The notes below the pieces were generated by a model that saw only the letters and a program-made list of their open reading frames with translations, was not told where the DNA came from and made no database searches. The translations under genes and the position numbers were made by a program. Source: Alphaproteobacteria bacterium (GTDB taxonomy: Bacteria; Myxococcota_A; UBA796; GCA-2862545). Taken from it: 64,000 nucleotides of DNA. The stretch is taken from contig JACKET010000016.1 of NCBI GenBank assembly GCA_020632875.1, positions 1 through 64,000 on the forward strand. Reading direction: 5' to 3'. This document shows, piece after piece, positions 20,238 through 28,154 of this stretch (within the stretch, counting starts at the first letter, position 1; every line of letters starts with the position of its first letter).

Positions 20238-20724
20238 CCCCGGCATCACGCAGATGACGCAGAAGGACGCAGATGACGCAGAAACGAGGCCGTCGCGGGT
20301 CGAGCGCCCTCGCGTCCCCGGGACACCGTCCATCGGGATTTGCACCGCCAGGGCCGCCAGGGACGCCAAGGTCCACCCGGTGGACGCCACCCGGTGTCAG
20401 ATCGAAACCGAACTCTCTGATCATCCAGCTGTTCGCTGGTGTTTCGTCCTGCAAAGTTCCGTGGAGAACTTTGTCGAGCCAGAATCGCCTTGAAAGCTAG
20501 TATATTGCTGGTTTCGGTTTCGATCTGACACCGGCGCGGGAGTCGAGCCGCCCGAAACGCCGGCCTGCTGTGTCGACCCGAATACGGAGGCGTCCCTCGA
20601 GAGCCCTGAGGTCAGGGGTGGACATCCCCATCGAAGGTGCCCGGGGAAAGGACGACGCTCGCCCCGCGACGGCCGGGTTTCTGCGTCATCTGCGTCCTTC
20701 TGCGTCATCTGCGTGATGCCGGGG
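20238..20724. repeat. Dispersed inverted-repeat element, copy A (with nested element)
   Basis: A non-coding element of about 487 bp bounded by inverted repeats of about 85 bp: left arm 20238-20322, right arm 20640-20724. Each arm starts with GCATCACGCAGATGACGCAG followed by AAGGACGCAGATGACGCAGA, then GC-rich sequence ending in CCCCGGG. The arms are nearly identical when one is reverse-complemented. The interior carries segments shared with copies B and C (for example CCCGAAACGCCGGCCTGCT) and a second inverted-repeat element at 20391-20534. No transposase lies inside, so it is a MITE-like or structured-RNA element. Confidence 0.75.
20391..20534. repeat. Nested 144-bp element with 22-bp perfect terminal inverted repeats
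   Basis: The two ends, 20391-20412 and 20513-20534, are perfect 22-bp inverted repeats containing GGTGTCAGATCGAAACCG. The segment is markedly richer in A+T than its surroundings and is missing from the matching place in copies B and C. It contains two hairpins: CCAGC/GCTGG (20425-20438) and CAAAGTTC/GAACTTTG (20452-20473). This looks like a separate small non-autonomous element inserted into copy A; it encodes nothing recognisable. Confidence 0.65.
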
Positions 20725-20767
20725 TTCGGGAACGTCGGACGGTCGATGCGCAGGCGCGCTCGCCGGA

Positions 20768-22093
20768 CTACCGCGCGGGATGCAGCCTCTCGTGGAAGAT
20801 CGTCTTCTCTCCTGCGTTCCAGGCTTCGAGGTCGCGGACCCGGATGCCTTCCAGCACGTCGCGCAGCTCCTGGTACGTCATCATCTGCGTGTCGTCGTCG
20901 CCGAGCGCTTCGTCGAACGCGTCGAGCAGCGCGTGGCCCGCCACGTCGAGGGAGTAGGTCGGCACGAGGAACACCGGGTCGCCGCGGGGATGCAGGCGCT
21001 TCGCGAACAGGCCGAACCGCCGGAAGAACAGCGCGGTCTTCACGAGCGTGCGGTCGGTCGGTGTGGATTCGAGCCGGTAGCCCTTCTTCTCCATCCACGT
21101 GAACAGGCTCTCGACCACGACGTCGTGGCGCCGCATCCGGTCGAGCAGGGCGACGTCGCGCCACTCCGCCACGATGTCGAACCGCGGGTCGTACAGGATG
21201 TCGGACGGCGCGCTCGTCACGTCGACCTCGATGCCCATCGTCTCGAAGAGCGCGGCGTTCTCGGCCTTGTCGAACACCGTGAGGTCGTACGGGAAGTCGG
21301 TCGGGCCGTCGTCCATCATGCCGACGAACGCCCACGGCACGACCTCGGAGCAGAACAGCGCGCGGTGGTCGGCGTAGTCGAACCCGGCGTCGTAGTCGAG
21401 CTCGCGCCCGTCGCGGATGCGCGCGTACGCCCGGCGCGCGGCCTCGGCGGCGAAGCCGGGGTCGCGGTACCGGAGCACGACGACCCGCGCGACGTGGTCT
21501 TCGAAGTACGCCTCGAACGGCTGGGAGATGGCGCCCCGCTCGATGTACGCCTCGACCGTGCGGGCATGGCCCTCGAGATCGCGGTGGATCAGGACGTTGT
21601 GGCTGAACTGCCCGTCGATCCCGCCCATGTGCGCGATGCCCGCCGACGTGAGCGCATCGGCGCGCGACACGATGACGTCGCCTGCGCGCAGGTCGCGCTC
21701 GGGGACCCGGAAGTCCTGCCCGGGTGCCACGACCCACGGGCCGGGCGCCGCGTCGCCGAGGGCGATGTAGAGGGCGTCCTGGAGGTAGCGACCGGCGAGG
21801 TCGGCCCGCCGTGCGCCGAGCACGCAGCCCGGCGAGAGCTCGCCCGCCTCGAACAGGCCGCGCAGGCGGGTGTGGACCTCGGTTCGGTACGCGAAGACGT
21901 CCTGGATGACCTGGGCGCCGTGCGCCGCCACGTCGTCGAGGTCGACGGAGTGGGGGTCGATCGCCTCGAGCTCGTCGAAGAACGCCTGGAGCGTGGGCTG
22001 GCAGGTGGTCGCGTCGATCGTGGGGACGCGGTCGCGGTGGGACTGGACGATCTCGCCGAGCGACGCCGACCACGCCGCCGCGACGAGCCACAT
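20768..22093 (-). CDS. YiiX/NlpC-P60-like permuted papain-fold protein
   Basis: A 441-aa protein with a short hydrophobic start (MWLVAAAWSASLGEIVQ), probably a signal peptide. The motifs fit the permuted papain-like amidases (YaeF/YiiX, C92): GDVIVSRADAL and the catalytic-His segment GQFSHNVLIHRD with VEAYIERGAI, then DYDAGFDYADHRALFCSEVV, where the Cys (about residue 242) would be the nucleophile. Such enzymes act on amide bonds in peptidoglycan or lipids; the substrate here is unknown. A further 180 residues after the catalytic Cys have no recognised domain. The ATG shares one base with the stop of the upstream KAS III-like gene (TGATG), so the two are coupled. Confidence 0.7.
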   Translation of the reverse strand: MWLVAAAWSASLGEIVQSHRDRVPTIDATTCQPTLQAFFDELEAIDPHSVDLDDVAAHGAQVIQDVFAYRTEVHTRLRGLFEAGELSPGCVLGARRADLAGRYLQDALYIALGDAAPGPWVVAPGQDFRVPERDLRAGDVIVSRADALTSAGIAHMGGIDGQFSHNVLIHRDLEGHARTVEAYIERGAISQPFEAYFEDHVARVVVLRYRDPGFAAEAARRAYARIRDGRELDYDAGFDYADHRALFCSEVVPWAFVGMMDDGPTDFPYDLTVFDKAENAALFETMGIEVDVTSAPSDILYDPRFDIVAEWRDVALLDRMRRHDVVVESLFTWMEKKGYRLESTPTDRTLVKTALFFRRFGLFAKRLHPRGDPVFLVPTYSLDVAGHALLDAFDEALGDDDTQMMTYQELRDVLEGIRVRDLEAWNAGEKTIFHERLHPAR

Positions 22094-23049
22094 CACAGCT
22101 CCCAGAGCGCGGCCGCCGTGTGGAGGCCGGCGCCCGTGCCCACGAACAGGACCTTGTCGCCGCGCTTCGCACGGCCGGACGCGATGGCCTCGTGCAGCGC
22201 CATGGGGATGCCGGCGGCGATGCAGTTCCCGTACTGCGGGATGAGGTCGATGATGTTGCCCTTCGCGACGTTCGCGGCGCGCATCGCTGCGATCGCGGGG
22301 CCCGATGCCTGGTGGGGGACGCACACGTCGACGTCTTCGGGCGTGAGGCCGAGCGGGCCCAGCACCTCGTCGACCACGGCGCGCAGGTGGCCGGTCGCCA
22401 TGCGGTAGATGCGCGGGCCGTTCATCCGGAACTTCGTGGAGCCGGCAGGCGTCTCGGGATCCTCGGGCGGGAAGCGCGTGCCGGACCCGGGGAGCTCGGC
22501 CAGCTCGGCCCCGCTGGGGATCGTGCGCATCGAGAACCCGATCAGGCCGCCCGTCTCGGCGGGCTCGAACACCGCGGCCCCGGCGCCGTCGCCCAGCAGG
22601 ACGGCGCTCTCGGGATGCTCGAAGTCGCGGGAGATGCTGGAGATCTCGGCGCTGACCACGAGGATGCGACGGTAGGCGCCGGTCTGGATGAGGGGCGCCA
22701 CGCTGTGGGCCAGCGACACGAGGAACGAGAGGCACGTGGCGTGGACCGAGAACGACGGGATGCCTTCGAAGCCCAACTCGCGCATCAGGAACACGGAGGT
22801 GTCGGGGATGAGCTGGTAGGGCGTGAGGGACGCGTTGATCACGAGGTCGGGCGGCCCGCCGTCGCCCAGCGCCTGGCGCGCCGCGCGGGCGCCGTAGACG
22901 AAGCTCGGCTCGGATGCGATGCGGCGCTCGAGCACGCCGGTGCGGCTCGCGATCCACTCGGGGCTGCGCCGCACGAGCGGGGAGAGCTCTTCTGCGGTCT
23001 GGATGGTCTCGGGGACCGAGAGGCCCGTGCCGACGATGCGTACGCCCAT
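22093..23049 (-). CDS. 3-oxoacyl-ACP synthase III (KAS III)-like protein
   Basis: Thiolase-fold condensing enzyme, 318 aa. The catalytic triad of KAS III is recognisable: Cys106 (SVHATCLSF), His near 243 (CVPHQASGPAI) and Asn near 273 (YGNCIAAGIP). The loop LLGDGAGAAVFEP is the family's nucleotide/CoA-binding region. Typical FabH carries DxxAACxG around the Cys; here it is VHATCLSF, and the region around the Asn lacks the usual NTS sequence. It may therefore belong to a secondary-metabolite or lipid branch (OleA- or DarB-like) rather than being housekeeping FabH. The ATG at 23049 is preceded by AAGG. Coupled to the amidase-like gene. Confidence 0.8.
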   Translation of the reverse strand: MGVRIVGTGLSVPETIQTAEELSPLVRRSPEWIASRTGVLERRIASEPSFVYGARAARQALGDGGPPDLVINASLTPYQLIPDTSVFLMRELGFEGIPSFSVHATCLSFLVSLAHSVAPLIQTGAYRRILVVSAEISSISRDFEHPESAVLLGDGAGAAVFEPAETGGLIGFSMRTIPSGAELAELPGSGTRFPPEDPETPAGSTKFRMNGPRIYRMATGHLRAVVDEVLGPLGLTPEDVDVCVPHQASGPAIAAMRAANVAKGNIIDLIPQYGNCIAAGIPMALHEAIASGRAKRGDKVLFVGTGAGLHTAAALWEL

Positions 23050-23071
23050 GGCGGCCACCTTACCCGCTCGG

Positions 23072-25522
23072 TCAGGGCTCGGGTGTGGATGGCGAGATCA
23101 TTCGGAAGAACGTGGTGATCTCGCTCTCGACCCAGCTCGTCGGACCCTTGACGCGGCGCGCCGGGGGCAGGGCGGACAGGATGGTGCGCCCGTAGCTCCG
23201 CGAGTGCACGCGGGTGTCGAGGAGGAGGACGACCCCGCGGTCGGAGTGCGAGCGGATGAGCCGCCCGTAGCCCTGGCGCAGCTTCAGCACGGCCTCGGGG
23301 AGCTCGTACGCGCGGAAGGGGTCGATGCCGCGGGCTTCGAGGTGCTCGCGTCGCGCCTCCTGCAGCGGGTCGCTCGGCACACGGAACGGGATGCGCGGCA
23401 GGATGACGAGGCGCAGCCCCTGACCCTTGACCGACACCCCCTCCCAGAACGAGTCGGTGCCGACGAGGACGGCCTGCGGATTTCGCAGGAACTTCGAGAG
23501 GATCTGGCTGCGCTCGCCCTCGCCCTGGGCGAGCACGATGCGGCCGGGCTCGCGCCGCAGCGCCTTCGCGTAGTGCTGGACCGCCGCGTACGACGTGCAC
23601 AGCACGAAGGCCCCGCCGTCCGCGATCTTCACGGCGCGCACGATCGCGTCGGCCGTCTCGCCCAGGTAGGCGGGCGTGTTGGGCTCGGCGATGTCGCGCG
23701 GCAGCCCGAGCACGGCCTGGTGGAAGTGGTCGAAGGGCGACGGGAACTGCGCCTCGTCGCAGCTCGGCGCGCCCGTCCGGGCCCGCCAGTGCTGGAAGCT
23801 GTCGCGCACGGCGAGCGTGGCGCTGGTCGCGACCACCGACCCCATCTGGGACCAAAGGATGCGCCGGAGCGTCTGGTCGACCTCGACCGGGGCGGTCGCC
23901 ACGACCGCGCTGTCGCGCTCGCGACGCGATGCGGGTGCGAACCACCGCGCCTGGGCGGGCGGGGGAGCGAGGAAGGTGCGCAGGATGTCGACGTGGGCCT
24001 GGAGCCGGCTGCGTGCGCGGACGACGTCCATCCGCGGCTCCTGCTGCGCTTCGGAGAGCCCCGTGTCGCCCAGCAGCCCGAGGATGTCCTCGAGCTGCTC
24101 AGCGGTGGCTTCGAGCTCGGCGGCCAGGTTTCGGAGGGTGGGCGTGATCCAGTCGTTCCAGTCGGTGGACTGCGCGAAGGCGTCGTCGACCCGGACCGCC
24201 TCGCCGGACTCCGGAACCAGCGTCGCGAGGCTCTGCAGCGCGTCTTCGGTGCTGCGCAGGGCCTCGTGCGTGCGCCCCTCGGCTTCGAGGAGGAGCTTCT
24301 CGAGCTCGTCCTGGCTCTGCATCGAGAGCTGGCTGCCGGCGCGCAGGTGGTCGCGCGCGATGCGGCCGAGGGCACCACGGCGTTTGCCGCGGTCGTGCAG
24401 CGGGGCGACGGCACGCCGCACGGCCTCGGCGGTGAACCGGTTGCTGGACGCGCCCGTGGCGGCGTCTTCGAGGTGGTGCGCCTCGTCGAGCACGAGCCGG
24501 TCGAACTTCGGGAGGATGCCGCGCCCGATGTCGGCGCGGAGCGAGAGGTCGGCGAGCAGCAGCGCGTGGTTCACGATGACGACGTGCGCAGCGGCGGCGT
24601 TGCGGAGCGCGCCGTACCAGTGGCAGCTCCCGAACTCGCTGCACCGCGAGCCGAGCGTCATGTTGCTGTCGGAGAGGATGCGCTCCCACGTGACCGCGTC
24701 GACGTCGCCGGGCAGATCGAGCCGGCTGCCGTCGGTGGTCGTGTCGGACCAGCCGGCGATCCCGTCGAGGACGGACGCGAGCCCGACGTCGGCCTCGTCC
24801 TCCGCCTCGGCCCGCGCGAGCCCGAGCCGGCGCCGGCACAGGTAGTTGTTGCGGCCCTGGAGGAGCTGGACCCGCACCTTCACGCCGGCGCGGGCGACCA
24901 CGGGCACGTCGGAGGTCATCAGCTGGTTCTGCAGCGTGCGCGTGTACGTCGAGATGACGACCTTCTGGTCGTTCTGCAGCGCCCACAGCGCCGCGGGGAC
25001 GAGGTAGGCGAGGCTCTTGCCGGTGCCGGTGCCCGCTTCGACGACGAGCGGGCGGCCCCCGTTGAGGCACGTGGCCACGGCGAGCGCCATCTCGATCTGC
25101 TGTGGACGCGGCTCGAAGCCGTCGAGCGCACGAGGGATGGCGACCTCGAAGACCTCGCGCACGCGCCCGAGGTCGACCGGGTCGATCTTCACGACGTGCG
25201 GCTCGACGACCCAGTTGGCGCTCGTGACCTGGTTGTCGACGATCACGACGCCCACGCCCTTCTCGCCGTAGAGGTGGGCCAGCTGCATGTCGGCGTCGGA
25301 CGGGGTGAGATCGCTCGACGGGTGGTTGTGGATGACGACCTGCCCGGGGCGGGGGCGGTCGAGCAGCGCGACGACGCGGTCGCTCTGCCCGCGGCACGTG
25401 ATGGTGACCGCGGTTACGCAGCGACCGTCGGTGTCGCCGATGGCGAACACCTCGTTCCCGCCGGCCTCCTGGATGGCCTGGCGTAGCTCGTCGGCCGCGT
25501 GGGGAAGGATCCTGGAGCCCAT
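23072..25522 (-). CDS. RadC/JAMM domain fused to a DinG-type (XPD-like) DNA helicase
   Basis: An 816-aa fusion. The N-terminal 125 residues are RadC/JAB-like: HNHPSSDLTPSDAD (65-78) reproduces the HxHPSG(D)xxPSxxD metal-binding motif. From residue 135 there is an SF2 XPD/DinG helicase: Q-like motif FEPRPQQIEMAL, Walker A EAGTGTGKS (162-170), DEAHH near 348, VATSATL, and motif VI LRQGYGRLIRS near 750. Cysteines in NNYLCRRR and SRCSEFGSCHW lie where DinG holds its 4Fe-4S cluster, but only three obvious ligands are seen. DinG unwinds R-loops and 5'-tailed DNA. The role of a RadC domain on the same chain is unknown. Confidence 0.9.
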   Translation of the reverse strand: MGSRILPHAADELRQAIQEAGGNEVFAIGDTDGRCVTAVTITCRGQSDRVVALLDRPRPGQVVIHNHPSSDLTPSDADMQLAHLYGEKGVGVVIVDNQVTSANWVVEPHVVKIDPVDLGRVREVFEVAIPRALDGFEPRPQQIEMALAVATCLNGGRPLVVEAGTGTGKSLAYLVPAALWALQNDQKVVISTYTRTLQNQLMTSDVPVVARAGVKVRVQLLQGRNNYLCRRRLGLARAEAEDEADVGLASVLDGIAGWSDTTTDGSRLDLPGDVDAVTWERILSDSNMTLGSRCSEFGSCHWYGALRNAAAAHVVIVNHALLLADLSLRADIGRGILPKFDRLVLDEAHHLEDAATGASSNRFTAEAVRRAVAPLHDRGKRRGALGRIARDHLRAGSQLSMQSQDELEKLLLEAEGRTHEALRSTEDALQSLATLVPESGEAVRVDDAFAQSTDWNDWITPTLRNLAAELEATAEQLEDILGLLGDTGLSEAQQEPRMDVVRARSRLQAHVDILRTFLAPPPAQARWFAPASRRERDSAVVATAPVEVDQTLRRILWSQMGSVVATSATLAVRDSFQHWRARTGAPSCDEAQFPSPFDHFHQAVLGLPRDIAEPNTPAYLGETADAIVRAVKIADGGAFVLCTSYAAVQHYAKALRREPGRIVLAQGEGERSQILSKFLRNPQAVLVGTDSFWEGVSVKGQGLRLVILPRIPFRVPSDPLQEARREHLEARGIDPFRAYELPEAVLKLRQGYGRLIRSHSDRGVVLLLDTRVHSRSYGRTILSALPPARRVKGPTSWVESEITTFFRMISPSTPEP

Positions 25523-25573
25523 CGCACCGCACTAACTTGTTGGATACACGCCCACACCGAACCGGGATGCCCG

Positions 25574-26386
25574 TTGAGCCTCGAAGCCTTCTCGCTGACC
25601 CTGCCCCGAAATGCCTTCAGCGTCCGCGATGCCGCACGGGCGGGCGACGTGTGGCGCGCATTCCAGGATGCGGCCGTGCTCGGCTCGTCGCGGCGGGGCT
25701 GGCCGCCCGCTCGCTACGCGACCGAGGAGTGCGCGTTCGTCGTCCGGCAGATGACCGTCGTGCACCACCGCGAGACCCGCTTCGGCGAGGCCGTCACGGG
25801 GCGCACGTGGGTCGAGCGGTTCCGCCGCGGGCTGTTCTCCACCCGCCAGATCCGCTTCGAGGTCGACGGCGAGCCGCTCGCCGACGCCATCCAGGAGTGG
25901 GTGCACGTGGCCACGGTCGGGGGCGCCATGAAGGTGTCGCGGGCGTCCGACACGCTGCTCGCGTCCTTCGCCGAGCACCCCACCGACGAAGAGGTCGAGC
26001 TCCCCGCGTTCGAAGCGCTCGAGGGGCAGCCCGAGCACACGTTCGCGTTCACGACATGGTTCACCTGGATGGACCCGCTCAATCACGCGAATCACCCGGC
26101 CTACGTCGACTTCGCGGACGAGGCGATCTCGCGCGTCCTCCACCGGTGCGGGCTCGACCCGATCGAGCTCGTCCCCGTGGCCGAGCAGGTGAAGTTCAAG
26201 AGCGGCGTGCTCGCGGCCGACGAGGTGGTGGTGAAGACCCGCCTGATCGGGCGTACCGCCGTCGGCGACGCGGTGATCGAAGCGCGGGTCGAGCGTCCCG
26301 GAGAGGTGTGCGCCGAGGCGGTGCTCGTGCGGCGGATGGTGGGCGGAGCCGATGCGCTCGTCCACGCGATGACGGGGAGGGGCTGA
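25574..26386 (+). CDS. Thioesterase-like (double hotdog) protein
   Basis: About 270 aa, resembling acyl-CoA/acyl-ACP thioesterases with two hotdog halves. The second half has FTTWFTWMDPLNHANHPAYV followed by DFADEAISRVL, the 'D.N.H.N...Y..F.D' arrangement of the 4-hydroxybenzoyl-CoA thioesterase family, with an Asp and Asn at the expected active-site positions. The first half has the degenerate HHRETRFGEAV segment. TTG 25574 is chosen since no in-frame ATG is near and this removes non-homologous residues; the start is uncertain. The gene is divergent from the DinG fusion (51 bases) and its stop overlaps the murG start (TGATG). Confidence 0.65.
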   Translation: MSLEAFSLTLPRNAFSVRDAARAGDVWRAFQDAAVLGSSRRGWPPARYATEECAFVVRQMTVVHHRETRFGEAVTGRTWVERFRRGLFSTRQIRFEVDGEPLADAIQEWVHVATVGGAMKVSRASDTLLASFAEHPTDEEVELPAFEALEGQPEHTFAFTTWFTWMDPLNHANHPAYVDFADEAISRVLHRCGLDPIELVPVAEQVKFKSGVLAADEVVVKTRLIGRTAVGDAVIEARVERPGEVCAEAVLVRRMVGGADALVHAMTGRG

Positions 26387-27468
26387 TGGCGAAGATCGCG
26401 CTCGCAGGCGGCGGAACGGGCGGCCACGTGTACCCGGCCATCGCCATCGGCGACGTGCTGCGGGAGCGGGGCCACGAGGTCGTCTACTACGGCGACCCGG
26501 ACCGACTCGAAGGCCGCGTCGCGCCCGAGAAGGGCTACCACTTCCAGCCGGTCCGGGCGCTCCAGTACCCGCGCGGCGGCATCGTGGGGAAGGTCCGGTT
26601 CGCGTGGGGTCTGCTGCTCGCCATCCTCGCGACGCGCTCGATGCTCAAGCGCGACGGCATCGATCTGGTGCTCGGCGTCGGCGGGTACATCTCGGCGCCT
26701 CCCGTGCTCGCCGCGGTGCTCACCGGCGCGAAGCGCGCGATCCACGAGGCGAATGCCGTGCCGGGCAAGGCGAACGAGCTGTGCGGCCGGTACTCCCACC
26801 TCGTGCTGCTCACGTTCGAGCGCACCCGGTCGCGGTTCCCCGAGGGCGTGCGGAAGGAGCTCGTCGGGGTCCCCGTGAACCCGAAGATTCTCGACGGCGA
26901 CCGGCAGAAGGCGCGCGAGCGCTACGGCCTCGACGCCGACACGCCGGTCGTCTGCTTCGTGGGAGGGTCGCTCGGGGCGGCGCGCATCAACGAGCTCGCC
27001 ATCGCGTGCGCGAAGGCCTCGGGTCGCGAGTACCAGGTCCTGCACCTCACGGGCCCGCGGTACTACGACGAGGTGAAGGCCGCGATCGGCACGGTCCCAC
27101 CGGGCGTGAAGCTCGTCGACTACGAGAACCGCATGGCCGATGCGTACGCCGCGGCCGATCTGCTCGTGTGCCGCGCCGGGTCCGCGACGCTCGCGGAGAT
27201 CTGCGCGGTGGGCAAGCCGTCGCTCCTGGTGCCGTCGCCCAACGTGACCGAGAACCACCAGGAGGAGAACGCGCGCGGGCTCGAGGATGCCGGCGCGGCG
27301 GTCGTGGTGGTCGAGGAGGGCTGGGATCTCGATGCGAACGTGGCCCGGGTGGCGGCGCTGCTCGACGACTCCGACGGGCTCGAGCGGATGGCCGCGGGTG
27401 CGCGTGGGCTCGCGAAGCTCGACGCAGCAGCCCATGCGGCGGATCTGGTGGAGCAACTGCTCGCATAG
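26386..27468 (+). CDS. murG: UDP-GlcNAc:lipid I N-acetylglucosaminyltransferase MurG
   Basis: Converts lipid I to lipid II at the inner face of the cytoplasmic membrane, the last cytoplasmic step of peptidoglycan precursor synthesis. The 360-aa protein has the three family G-loops, beginning ALAGGGTGGHVYPAIA (residues 5-20), then GVGGYISAPPV and FVGGSLGAARIN. The UDP-GlcNAc site appears as RAGSATLAEI and PSPNVTENHQEENA. The ATG shares its A with the stop of the thioesterase-like gene. Unusually, murG is not within a dcw cluster here: no mur or fts genes flank it. Confidence 0.95.
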   Translation: MAKIALAGGGTGGHVYPAIAIGDVLRERGHEVVYYGDPDRLEGRVAPEKGYHFQPVRALQYPRGGIVGKVRFAWGLLLAILATRSMLKRDGIDLVLGVGGYISAPPVLAAVLTGAKRAIHEANAVPGKANELCGRYSHLVLLTFERTRSRFPEGVRKELVGVPVNPKILDGDRQKARERYGLDADTPVVCFVGGSLGAARINELAIACAKASGREYQVLHLTGPRYYDEVKAAIGTVPPGVKLVDYENRMADAYAAADLLVCRAGSATLAEICAVGKPSLLVPSPNVTENHQEENARGLEDAGAAVVVVEEGWDLDANVARVAALLDDSDGLERMAAGARGLAKLDAAAHAADLVEQLLA

Positions 27469-27493
27469 GCGCCCGGAGCCCCCAGTCTCCTCC

Positions 27494-27516
27494 CGTGCGC
27501 GTGCGCGTGCGCGTGC
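27494..27516. repeat. CGTGCG hexamer tandem repeat
   Basis: Nearly four copies of CGTGCG lie in the 79-base gap between the convergent murG and the small secreted-protein gene. A weak hairpin, GCCCGA/TCGGGC (27515-27527), follows. This may be a slippage-prone microsatellite or part of a bidirectional terminator region. No T tracts are seen. Confidence 0.5.
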
Positions 27517-27547
27517 CCGATTCGGGCGTCGGGAGCCTGCTCTCCGA

Positions 27548-28081
27548 CTATCGCTCGGACACGGGACGGAACCGAGCCGCCGCGGCCTCGTCGTCGAAGC
27601 ACACGAGCCAGCGCACGCCGTCGATGATGTCGTGGCGGCACACGGCCGATTCGGGCTCGGGCCACGGCTCGCCCCCGGGCACCTCGTTCACGTCGTAGAA
27701 GCGCCGGGAGTTGCACGCTCTCGGGTGGACCGTGAGCCTCGCGATGCCGAGGCTGTTCACGAGCACCTGCATGCAGTCGTTCCTGACCCCGCATGCCGTA
27801 CGAAGGCGGCCGTCGTCGCTCACGTCGAGGCAGCGTTGCCAGCCGTCTTCGCCGAGCATCTCGCGAGCCACGCGAAGCGGGATGGTCGCGGTGTGGGTGT
27901 ACTCGTCGCCCTTCGACCACTGGATCGGGGCACGACGGTTCCCGGTCTCGGGCATCTGCTCGAGGCGCTCCGAGAGCGTGAGGCGGTGCCGCGGAGCAGG
28001 GTCGGCGCTCGGCGGTGCGGCGCTGCTCCCCGACAGGAGGGAAGCCGCCACCAGCACGAGGATCACGTCCTTCCAGTCCAT
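27548..28081 (-). CDS. Small secreted Cys-containing hypothetical protein
   Basis: A 177-aa protein of unknown function. It starts MDWKDVILVLVAASLLSGSSAA, a clear Sec signal peptide with an AxA-like cleavage site. The mature part has six cysteines (WQRCLDV, TACGVRNDCMQ, PRACNSR, AVCRHD, LVCFDD), which would be suited to three disulfides in the periplasm. GGAGG lies 4 to 5 bases before the ATG, so the start is firm. No homologue is recognised. It is divergent from the large kinase gene (73 bases between starts). Confidence 0.7.
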   Translation of the reverse strand: MDWKDVILVLVAASLLSGSSAAPPSADPAPRHRLTLSERLEQMPETGNRRAPIQWSKGDEYTHTATIPLRVAREMLGEDGWQRCLDVSDDGRLRTACGVRNDCMQVLVNSLGIARLTVHPRACNSRRFYDVNEVPGGEPWPEPESAVCRHDIIDGVRWLVCFDDEAAAARFRPVSER

Positions 28082-28141
28082 CGGTCCTCCCGAGCCCGAT
28101 CCTATCGTCCCGGTGCGGCCGATCTCGTGGGGCAACTGCTG

Positions 28142-28147
28142 TAGTAT
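28142..28147 (+). promoter_or_regulatory. -10-like TAGTAT box for a probably leaderless kinase mRNA
   Basis: TAGTAT (four of six to TATAAT with the essential first A and last T) ends 7 bases before the ATG at 28155. Transcription would then begin at or next to the start codon. No Shine-Dalgarno is present in the space between. The position expected for a -35 (around 28119) has no match to TTGACA. The same arrangement occurs before aroKB and the TerB-like gene. Confidence 0.4.
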
Positions 28148-28154
28148 CGGAGCC

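Noticed and set aside
20201..20767. Insertion sequence remnant with transposase
   Set aside because: No frame in the element shows a DDE or HUH motif or any transposase-like segment; it is classed as a non-autonomous or structural repeat.
27494..27527. Intrinsic terminator between murG and the small secreted-protein gene
   Set aside because: The hairpin has only 6 bp and almost no loop, and no T tract follows on either strand.
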